A stretch of 13,414 nucleotides of DNA from Fidelibacterota bacterium. GTDB lineage: Bacteria; Marinisomatota; Marinisomatia; Marinisomatales; TCS55. The stretch spans positions 17,495 through 30,908 of the forward strand of contig PBPW01000009.1 in the NCBI GenBank assembly GCA_002725545.1, given 5' to 3'. Made by a program: the position numbers and the translations under genes. Every line of letters begins with the position of its first letter. Within the stretch, counting starts at the first letter, position 1. The notes beneath the pieces are model-generated. The model saw only the letters and a list, made by a program, of their open reading frames with translations. It had not been told where the DNA came from and ran no database searches. Shown here piece by piece: positions 6,297-12,855 of the stretch.

Positions 6297-7178
6297 ATGA
6301 AATATTTAAACTCAAGAGAAGTTTCAGGAATATTAGGGATTAACATTTCTACGCTCAAGAGATGGACTGAAAGCGGTAAGCTTGGATGTGAAAAAACTGC
6401 GGGTGGACATCGTAAATTTACTATGCAGCATATTCGCGAATATTATAAATCACACCCCAATCGCAGCAGAGGGGATTTCCTTAGCTTAAAATCAAAGGAG
6501 CATAAGGCTGTCTATGGCCTTATTAATCAGCAAAAATACAAACAGCTATCTACAAAACTTGCAGATGCTAGTCTTGATGCAAATGAATCCACTGTAGATA
6601 CAATTATTAATGGTCTATACATGAATGGCACACCAATCGCTGATTTATTTGATTTTGTTGTTGATGTTGCTGGTAACATCGTAGAACAAAAACTAACCAA
6701 TCAAGAAATTGTACATACTGATGCATATTTATCTAGAAAAATAATTACTCGATCGGTAGATGCGCTAAATAGGGATAAGCCAAATGGGAATTTTAATGGC
6801 AAAAATACCTTATGTATAAATTTTGAAGATAATTTACCAGATATAGGTGTAGTGATGTCCGAGGTTTTAATGCGTCACAATGGTTACAACGTTTTTAATG
6901 CTGGTTCCCATGCTGAGCTTGGGGAGCTAGCTGAGATTATTTTAAAAAGAAATATCGATGTAGTTCTGTTTTACTTATGTAATCTGCAATGTTGCAATGC
7001 TGTAGTTGAAGATAATATATCCAAAACTATTGATCAAATTCTTGAGAGTATCAAGGTAGCAAAAAAACTAAATATTAAGATACTTTTTGGTGGAGAGGGT
7101 TTATTTATACTTTCAGATATTAAAAGTAAAATAGATAACTCTTTTTTAACTTATAACGACTTATCAAAGCTAATCTAA
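6297..7178 (+). CDS. MerR-family regulator with degenerate B12-binding domain (CarH/LitR-like)
   Basis: A 293-aa transcription factor. Residues 1-70 form a MerR winged helix: YLNSREVSGILGI, STLKRW and TAGGHRKF are the usual DNA-binding signature. The rest has the two-part CarH layout of a four-helix bundle and a Rossmann-like cobalamin domain. The cobalamin motif D/E-x-H-x-x-G is replaced by N179-L-P181-D-I-G184, so the cobalt-ligand His is Pro. In the bundle, the W-x9-EH motif that caps adenosylcobalamin is V129 and V139-H140; only the His remains. The GGEGL near the end is kept. Direct light sensing through B12 is therefore unlikely. It is 9 nt upstream of the class II photolyase and is the prime candidate to bind the GCTC boxes. 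Start ATG 6297 fits the family; a nearby ATG at 6293 is out of frame. Confidence 0.9.
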   Translation: MKYLNSREVSGILGINISTLKRWTESGKLGCEKTAGGHRKFTMQHIREYYKSHPNRSRGDFLSLKSKEHKAVYGLINQQKYKQLSTKLADASLDANESTVDTIINGLYMNGTPIADLFDFVVDVAGNIVEQKLTNQEIVHTDAYLSRKIITRSVDALNRDKPNGNFNGKNTLCINFEDNLPDIGVVMSEVLMRHNGYNVFNAGSHAELGELAEIILKRNIDVVLFYLCNLQCCNAVVEDNISKTIDQILESIKVAKKLNIKILFGGEGLFILSDIKSKIDNSFLTYNDLSKLI

Positions 7179-7187
7179 AAGGACTAG

Positions 7188-8558
7188 ATGCCTGATTTTG
7201 ATACGCGTCGTATCCAAAAATTAAACACACAAGTATACTCAAAAGGCCCTGTTGTTTATTGGATGCAAAGAGACCGTAGGGCCGAAAATAATTGGGCATT
7301 GCTCTACGCTCAAAAAAAAGCCCTTCAATTTAAAGTTCCACTAATCGTTTTTTACTCGTTAAATGGAAACTTTATTAAATCAAATATTAGACAGTATGGA
7401 TTTCTTATAAGAGGACTTGAAGAAACCTCCGCAAAGCTTAGGAAAAATCAAATACCATTCATTGTCTATAAAGGATCTGTGCATAAATCTGTTTCAAAAT
7501 TTGTAAGAGATAGTAAAGCTGGATTTTTAGTTACAGATTTTTCGCCATTAAAAGTCTATAGGAACAGAACCTTATCCATTGCTAAAAAGTTGAATATACC
7601 TATGCATATTATTGATGCGCATAATATAGTTCCAATATGGAGCGCTTCTGATAAACAGGAATATGCTGCGTACACAATCCGGCCAAAACTTTTATCTAAA
7701 CTTGATGATTTTTTGACCCCTATAAAAAAAATTGAACGCCACCCCTATAAATATGTTGGAGTTTCAGATGTTTTTGATTCCGAACTATTAATTAATAACT
7801 TAAAAATTGATCTTTCTGTAGGCGAGTTATCATGGATTAAACCAGGGGAGAAAATGGCTAAAAAGATGCTTGATTCTTTTATTTCTGAGCGGTTTGATAA
7901 AAGCGGAGAATTAAGAAACAATCCAAATAGAAATAAAATTTCTCACCTAAGTCCATATATTCATTTTGGACAAATATCAGCCCAACAAATTGCACTTAGA
8001 GTTTCAAAAATAGAAGATTGCGATGGAAAAGATTCCTTTCTTGAGCAGCTGATCATTCGAAGAGAGCTGTCAGAAAATTTTTGTTATTATAATAATGAAT
8101 ATGATTCATTTAATGGTTTTCCGGATTGGGCGAAAAAAACACTCAGTGAGCACAGACTTGATGAAAGAGAGTATATTTATACACCGCGGCAGCTTGAGAA
8201 TGCTGAAACACATGACGATCTATGGAATGCAGCTCAAATTGAAATGACAGAAAAAGGCAAAATGCATGGTTACTTAAGAATGTATTGGGCTAAAAAGATA
8301 CTAGAATGGAGCCCTGACCCTGAGACTGCGCTTCAAATTGCAATAGACTTAAATGATAAATATGAACTTGATGGTAGAGATCCAAACGGATATACTGGAA
8401 TCGCTTGGAGCATAGGAGGGGTTCACGATAGGCCATGGTTTGAAAGACCGATCTTTGGTAAAATTAGGTATATGAATTTTAATGGATGCAAAAGAAAATT
8501 TGATATAGACAAATATATTAAAATTAATAACGCTCAAAACGCTCAAATAACGATTTGA
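7188..8558 (+). CDS. phr: Class II CPD photolyase
   Basis: A 456-aa flavoenzyme that reverses cyclobutane pyrimidine dimers using blue/near-UV light and FADH-. Class II is recognised by the opening TRRIQKLN and VVYWMQRDRRAENNWALLYA, and by the FAD domain blocks SHLSPYIHFGQIS, RRELSENFCYY and LWNAAQIEM. The closing blocks are GKMHGYLRMYWAKKILEW, ELDGRDPNGYTGIAWSIGG and HDRPWFERPIFGKIRYMN. Length is normal. An AAAAGGA at 7177-7183 and a 9-nt gap after the MerR stop support ATG 7188 and an operon with the regulator. The last residues (NNAQNAQITI) lie beyond the conserved domain and are dictated by the GCTC repeat unit carried in the DNA. It is only distantly related to the other photolyase in the window; the two lesion types would be complementary. 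Confidence 0.95.
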   Translation: MPDFDTRRIQKLNTQVYSKGPVVYWMQRDRRAENNWALLYAQKKALQFKVPLIVFYSLNGNFIKSNIRQYGFLIRGLEETSAKLRKNQIPFIVYKGSVHKSVSKFVRDSKAGFLVTDFSPLKVYRNRTLSIAKKLNIPMHIIDAHNIVPIWSASDKQEYAAYTIRPKLLSKLDDFLTPIKKIERHPYKYVGVSDVFDSELLINNLKIDLSVGELSWIKPGEKMAKKMLDSFISERFDKSGELRNNPNRNKISHLSPYIHFGQISAQQIALRVSKIEDCDGKDSFLEQLIIRRELSENFCYYNNEYDSFNGFPDWAKKTLSEHRLDEREYIYTPRQLENAETHDDLWNAAQIEMTEKGKMHGYLRMYWAKKILEWSPDPETALQIAIDLNDKYELDGRDPNGYTGIAWSIGGVHDRPWFERPIFGKIRYMNFNGCKRKFDIDKYIKINNAQNAQITI

Positions 8559-8569
8559 ATATTTATAAT
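8527..8569 (+). promoter_or_regulatory. GCTC-box element, copy 3 with consensus -10 (putative promoter/operator of the SRPBCC-SDR genes)
   Basis: ATAACGCTC (8527-8535) is followed by a second unit; AACGCTCAA occurs twice head to tail (8529-8537 and 8538-8546), with GCTC at 8532 and 8541. AACGCTCAAATAA (8538-8550) is identical to 3676-3688. A consensus TATAAT (8564-8569) lies 17 bp after GCTCAA (8541-8546), so the second box occupies the -35 position. A TAGACA at 8506-8511 lies further upstream than in the other copies. The first box is 57 nt before the ATG at 8589, the same distance as copy 2. The boxes lie inside the last codons of the photolyase gene. Confidence 0.5.
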
Positions 8570-8588
8570 TTTAGTTTAATTTATTTCT

Positions 8589-9086
8589 ATGAAAATATAT
8601 GAATTAAATATTACTCAGCGAATTGATGCTCCTTTGGAAAAAGTATTTGATTTTTTTTCAAAACCGGAGAATCTTGCTGAAATTACACCAAGTAAGCTTG
8701 GTTTTAATATTTTAACGCCATCTCCAATTGTAATGGAGAAAGGAACATTGATTGATTACACAATTAAATTATTTGGTATACCTGTTCGGTGGAGAACTTT
8801 GATAACAGCGTATAATCCACCAGAAAAATTTGTTGATGAACAGCTCAAAGGTCCCTATTCTTTCTGGCATCATACCCATACTTTTGAGGCTATTGACCAA
8901 GGTGTTGAAATGAAAGATATTGTAAGATATTCAATTCCATTTGGAGTATTGGGGAGACTTTTACACTTTCTATGGATTAAAAATGACTTAAAAAAGATTT
9001 TTAACCATAGAAAGAAAGTTATTGATAAAATTTTAGTTTCTAATTATAAAGAAAAACATAAAGAAATCAGGGATAAGCAACAATGA
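8589..9086 (+). CDS. SRPBCC (START/Bet v1-like) superfamily protein
   Basis: A 165-aa helix-grip protein that probably binds a hydrophobic ligand in the cytoplasm. The N-terminus has ITQRIDAPLEKVFDFFSKPENLAEITP, the typical SRPBCC start strand and helix. The middle contains KLFGIPVRWRT and FVDEQLKGPYSFWHHTHTF, and the end a long amphipathic helix. This resembles the COG4276 group (once called SulA-like), which is common beside photolyase and carotenoid genes. No catalytic residues are assignable. It overlaps the next gene by ATGA, and it has its own GCTC-box promoter candidate. A role in lipid or isoprenoid handling would be speculation. Confidence 0.85.
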   Translation: MKIYELNITQRIDAPLEKVFDFFSKPENLAEITPSKLGFNILTPSPIVMEKGTLIDYTIKLFGIPVRWRTLITAYNPPEKFVDEQLKGPYSFWHHTHTFEAIDQGVEMKDIVRYSIPFGVLGRLLHFLWIKNDLKKIFNHRKKVIDKILVSNYKEKHKEIRDKQQ

Positions 9087-10009
9087 AAGTAGCATTATTT
9101 GGAGGAACTGGTTTTGTAGGTTCCTACATTATCGATGAGTTATTGAGTCATAAGTACAGTCCAAAGCTTTTAGTTAGGGAAAGCTCTGAAAAAAAATTAT
9201 TAAAGGCTAGCAAATGTGAAATCATTGTAGGTGATCTTACTAATAAAGCTGCAATGGCAAAATTGATTAAATCAGCAGATGTAGTAATCTACAGCATAGG
9301 TTTAGTTCGAGAATTTCCACATAAGGGAATCACTTTTCAAGAGACGCAATTTGATGGGGTAAAAGACTCTGTTGATCTTGCAAAAGAATACGGCATCAAA
9401 CGATATATTCTTGTAAGTGCTAATGGAGCAAAACTTGATGGTACTAAGTATCAAAGCACAAAATATCTTGCTGAGGAATATTTAAAACATTCTGATTTAG
9501 AATGGACAATCTTTCGCCCCTCATTATGTTTTGGGGACCCCAGGGGAGGCGGTAGACCTGAATTTTGCTCTCAATTAAAAAAAGATATGTTAAAACTACC
9601 GATTCCTTCACCAAATTTTCATTCTGGATTATTACCATTGAATGCAGGAAAATTTGCACTTTCTCCTATTCATATCAAGAATGTTGCCGAGTTTGTTGTA
9701 AAATCTATCGAATTGGAAAACTCCAAAAAGAAAACCTATCTGCTTGGCGGCGAAGCCTATTATTGGCCAGATCTTGTAAAAACAATGGCAGCTTCATATG
9801 GTAAGAAAAAATGGATGATTCCTGCGCCAGCCATTGGCGTAAAGATGTTAGCTTTTTTCTTTGAAAGATTTGCCTGGTTCCCAATAACAAGAGATCAAGT
9901 AACTATGCTTATTGAAAGTAATGTATGTGACTCTAAAGAGCATTTTGAATCTTTTGAAATTGAACCAATACCCTACAATACTGAAACATTAAGCTATTTA
10001 AATAATTAA
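9083..10009 (+). CDS. Atypical SDR / NAD(P)-binding epimerase-like protein (NmrA/NDUFA9-like)
   Basis: A 308-aa atypical short-chain dehydrogenase. GGTGFVG at 7-13 is the GxxGxxG nucleotide motif, and Y123-x3-K127 in KYQSTKYLAEEYL is the catalytic pair. GDLTNKAAM after the third strand and FRPSLCFGDPRGG after the YxxxK helix are typical of the NDUFA9/YbjT-type group. The C-terminal third, with VTMLIESNVCDS, would form the substrate lid. Substrate unknown; relatives act on sugar nucleotides, flavonoids or quinone-linked complexes. The start ATG overlaps the SRPBCC stop (ATGA), with AGGGA at 9069-9073. SRPBCC and SDR domains are also found fused or paired in other bacteria, which supports a joint task. 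Confidence 0.85.
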   Translation: MKVALFGGTGFVGSYIIDELLSHKYSPKLLVRESSEKKLLKASKCEIIVGDLTNKAAMAKLIKSADVVIYSIGLVREFPHKGITFQETQFDGVKDSVDLAKEYGIKRYILVSANGAKLDGTKYQSTKYLAEEYLKHSDLEWTIFRPSLCFGDPRGGGRPEFCSQLKKDMLKLPIPSPNFHSGLLPLNAGKFALSPIHIKNVAEFVVKSIELENSKKKTYLLGGEAYYWPDLVKTMAASYGKKKWMIPAPAIGVKMLAFFFERFAWFPITRDQVTMLIESNVCDSKEHFESFEIEPIPYNTETLSYLNN

Positions 10010-10016
10010 TGAAATT

Positions 10017-10544
10017 TTGAATTTAGTGAAGCTATCGATTTTCATTTTAATTTCTTTCTTAGCCTATTTTAGCTTTTCTACACTTTCTGGAAAGTCTATT
10101 ATAGAGCTAAATATTGGAGACCAGGCCCCCTTGTTCTCGCTAAAGGATCAAGATAAAAGAGTTCATAATTTGTCTGATTATCTAGGGCAACGTGTAGTGA
10201 TATATTATTTTCCTAAAGCAGATACACCTGGATGAACTATTCAGGCTTGCGGGTTCCGCGACATTTATGATAAATATGAAAAATCAAATATAGTGGTATT
10301 TGGAATTAGTTATGATTCATCAAGGTCTTTAAGAAAATTTAAGAAAAAATGGAAATTACCTTTTAATTTACTATCTGACTCAAAAAAAGAAGTAGCTGTA
10401 AAATATGGTGCAAATAGCTCTTTATGGACTAAAAGAATTACATTTGTAATAGATGAAAAAGGTAAAATTGAAAAAATATATAGAAAAATGAATGTTAACA
10501 CTCATGCGGAGAAAATATTAAGTGAAATTACTCAAAAGAAATAG
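10017..10544 (+). CDS. Selenocysteine-containing peroxiredoxin (BCP/PrxQ type), exported
   Basis: One continuous frame of 175 codons interrupted only by TGA at 10233-10235. The context is YYFPKADTPG-[TGA]-TIQACGFRD, the BCP/PrxQ active site (FYPKxDTPGCTxxACGFRD), with TGA exactly at the peroxidatic cysteine. Reading it as selenocysteine (U73) leaves resolving C78 five residues on, as in atypical two-Cys BCP enzymes. Downstream blocks VFGISYDSSRSLRKFKKKW, PFNLLSDSKKEVAVKYG and RITFVIDEKGKI complete the thioredoxin fold. A hydrophobic N-terminal segment (LSIFILISFLAYFSFS) suggests export or anchoring. The start is TTG 10017 or GTG 10026; neither has a good ribosome site. It follows the SDR by 7 nt and overlaps the TonB receptor gene by 23 nt. 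The alternative, a nonsense-mutated gene, fits poorly. Confidence 0.85.
10247..10261 (+). promoter_or_regulatory. Candidate bacterial SECIS hairpin for UGA recoding
   Basis: Just after the in-frame TGA (10233-10235), GCGG (10249-10252) pairs with CCGC (10256-10259), extended by a U-G and a U-A pair to six base pairs. The loop is GUU, or GGUUC if the closing pair opens. Bacterial SECIS elements carry a G or GG at the start of the apical loop about 16-37 nt after UGA; here the loop G lies 17 nt after the UGA. The GC content of this short piece is far above its surroundings. Not folded computationally. Confidence 0.6.
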
Positions 10545-12855
10545 TATTGCAATATCAGTCTGGTTAGGAATTATTTTTTGCCAACAATCTACTAATCAGG
10601 TTTATGGGTTTATAACCGATAGCACCTCAGGCGAAGCATTGATTGGGGCCAACGTTTTCATTAGGGAAAGCGGCCAAGGAATGGCCACAGATAATAATGG
10701 GTATTATGTGCTTTCAAATATCGCAATCCAAGAAGCACAATTGGTGGTTTCTTATGTTGGATACAAACGCTACGAAAAATCGGTAAATTTTAGTGAAATT
10801 GCATCACAGAATTATAATATTGCTTTGCAGCCCGAATCTATTGAGTTGATGCAAGTTGATGTTACTGCTGAAGAAATTGAAAGATTAAATAAAATTGAAC
10901 CAAGTAGAGTCAATCTTTCTCCTAGAATATTGAAAGCACAGCCTTCACTTGCAGAGCCAGATATATTTAGAACTATTCAATCGCTACCTGGTGTATTAAC
11001 AACCTCAGAATTTAGTACAGGGCTCGTGATTAGAGGGGGCAATACTGATCAAAATTTAATATTACTTGATGGAATAACTGTTTATAATCCTTCTCATCTT
11101 GGAGGTCTATTTTCAAACTTCATTGTTGATGCGGTGAAAGATGCTGAGTTGATTAAAGGAGGTTATAACGCAGAATACGGTGGACGACTATCTGCTGTTC
11201 TTGATATAAGAAGTCGTGAAGGAAACAGAAATAATTTTGAAGGAAGTAGTAGCGTTTCGTTATTGTCTGCACAAACCACGCTAGAAGGACCTTTTTTAAA
11301 TGGTGCATGGTTAGTCGCAGGTCGAAGAACTTATTTCGATAAAATTCTCCCATTATTACCAGTTAATTTTGATTTACCATATTACTTCTATGATCTACAA
11401 GGACACGTTTTTACGGATCTAAATGAAAAGGATAGAATATCACTAAGTTTCTATAGAGGCGTAGATGATTTAAAGTTTAAAGATTTAGATTTAGAGTCAG
11501 ATTGGGGAAACAAAACATTAAGCTTATCTTACCGTCGTGTTTTTAATGAAAAATTGATTGGCAATTTTCTTGCCGCGAATAGTCAGTTTTATACCCGCTT
11601 TGGTCTTGGCGGTGATGCTGGTATTCAAGAATATAACCCTTTATCAGATCAAACACTTTCTGGAGACTTAGCATATTTTCACAATCAAGATTTTAACGTA
11701 TTTTTTGGTGCACAGGCTAAAAGTCTTAGTATAACATATAATTCAAAATTCAATGATAGAATTCTTTTTGATTCACAAACAAAGCCATTTGAAACTGCAT
11801 TTTATACAAAAATAAAATGGAAACCTAATCAACGCTTCATCATTGAGCCCGGAGTTAGGCTCATTACTTTTTCTTCTCACAGTGATGGATTATATCCAGA
11901 TCTGAGGTTAAGTACAAAATTTATCATTGATGAAAGCAGGTTTATTAATTTTGCTATTGGCAACTATCATCAATTTATTTCAACCTTTCAAGATGACTTC
12001 ACTGCTCAAATTTTAGATAGCTGGTTTGCTATTGATGAAACCGGCGAGCCATCTCGCGCATCTCAAGCTGTATTAGGGTATGAGCAATTTATTGGAAGAG
12101 GGTTAAAAGTACAAATTGAAGGGTATTACAAAAAAATTACAGACATGTTAACCTACGAGGAGTCACGAGCAACTACTGATGGAAGTTTTGAAAATAAAAG
12201 CTTACTAGATTTACTTACTCCTGCAGATGGATATGCCTATGGCGCTGAATTGTTCATTCAACAATCCACTGGAAAACTTAGTGGATGGGCTGGATATTCC
12301 TGGGCTGTAAGTAGAAAACTAATGAATGGTAAAGAGTATTTCACTAACTGGGACCGTTCTCATGTAATAAATGTTTTAGCAAATTATCAAGCCAGTCCAA
12401 AATGGGAATATAATTTAAAATTTACATTGCAAAGCGGTCAGGCATTTACTCCTATCAATGGATATTTCCTTCAAAACCTACCTGGGGAAACCCAACAAGG
12501 TTATCGCACAATTCCTGCGACAAGGAACGGAGGAAGATATCCTTCATTTCATCGATTGGATCTAGGCGCAGTACGCCATTTTGATTTCAAAGGAAGAAAA
12601 TTTGATGTATTTATGCAGGTCATCAATGCATACAACAGAAAAAATATTTTCACTTATACGTATCCACTGGGTAATACTTTTAATGGGATAGATGATGATA
12701 GAGACTGGGATAGGAAAGATCATGATAATAATGGCAATGGAAGACCCGATAAGGGAGAGCCTAATGTTGATGAAGATGATGAAGGTAGAATACAACGAAA
12801 CCCTGTTAGTCTATTTCCAATAATTCCGACAATTGGTATCACCTGGAATTTCTAA
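10522..12855 (+). CDS. TonB-dependent outer membrane receptor with CarboxypepD_reg-like N-terminal domain
   Basis: A 777-aa outer membrane transporter. An N-terminal signal segment (KRNSIAISVWLGIIF) is followed by a carboxypeptidase regulatory-like beta-sandwich of about residues 26-105 (VYGFITDSTSGEALIGANVF, DNNGYYVLSNI). The plug then carries DIFRTIQSLPGV, GLVIRGGNTDQNLILLDG and GYNAEYGGRLSAVLDIRS. The beta barrel ends in the aromatic residue of ITWNF, as expected for BamA recognition. Near the end, residues 724-755 are an acidic insert including an EF-hand-like 12-mer, DNNGNGRPDKGE (735-746). The start GTG at 10522 lies within the peroxiredoxin gene, with GGAG at 10508-10511. The partner lipoprotein follows directly. 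Substrate unknown. Confidence 0.93.
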   Translation: MKLLKRNSIAISVWLGIIFCQQSTNQVYGFITDSTSGEALIGANVFIRESGQGMATDNNGYYVLSNIAIQEAQLVVSYVGYKRYEKSVNFSEIASQNYNIALQPESIELMQVDVTAEEIERLNKIEPSRVNLSPRILKAQPSLAEPDIFRTIQSLPGVLTTSEFSTGLVIRGGNTDQNLILLDGITVYNPSHLGGLFSNFIVDAVKDAELIKGGYNAEYGGRLSAVLDIRSREGNRNNFEGSSSVSLLSAQTTLEGPFLNGAWLVAGRRTYFDKILPLLPVNFDLPYYFYDLQGHVFTDLNEKDRISLSFYRGVDDLKFKDLDLESDWGNKTLSLSYRRVFNEKLIGNFLAANSQFYTRFGLGGDAGIQEYNPLSDQTLSGDLAYFHNQDFNVFFGAQAKSLSITYNSKFNDRILFDSQTKPFETAFYTKIKWKPNQRFIIEPGVRLITFSSHSDGLYPDLRLSTKFIIDESRFINFAIGNYHQFISTFQDDFTAQILDSWFAIDETGEPSRASQAVLGYEQFIGRGLKVQIEGYYKKITDMLTYEESRATTDGSFENKSLLDLLTPADGYAYGAELFIQQSTGKLSGWAGYSWAVSRKLMNGKEYFTNWDRSHVINVLANYQASPKWEYNLKFTLQSGQAFTPINGYFLQNLPGETQQGYRTIPATRNGGRYPSFHRLDLGAVRHFDFKGRKFDVFMQVINAYNRKNIFTYTYPLGNTFNGIDDDRDWDRKDHDNNGNGRPDKGEPNVDEDDEGRIQRNPVSLFPIIPTIGITWNF

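Noticed and set aside
7301..7312. Another GCTC pair (GCTCTACGCTC) within the class II photolyase
   Set aside because: The spacing is 7 rather than 9, it lies deep inside the conserved coding block ALLYAQKK, and it lacks the flanking ATAAC/AAATA pattern.
8529..8546. NAQNAQ at the photolyase end as a protein repeat
   Set aside because: It lies beyond the conserved domain and is explained by the DNA repeat AACGCTCAA that also occurs in the intergenic copies.
10017..10235. Reading the peroxiredoxin as a pseudogene or as two separate short genes
   Set aside because: The frame is intact on both sides, the single stop is TGA at the one residue where Sec is functionally expected, and a SECIS-like hairpin follows. 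A random nonsense mutation there is much less likely.
10233..10235. General reassignment of UGA (for example to Trp)
   Set aside because: crtI, DUF1737, DUF2256, the class II photolyase and the SRPBCC gene all end properly at TGA, and Trp at the peroxidatic site would make no sense.
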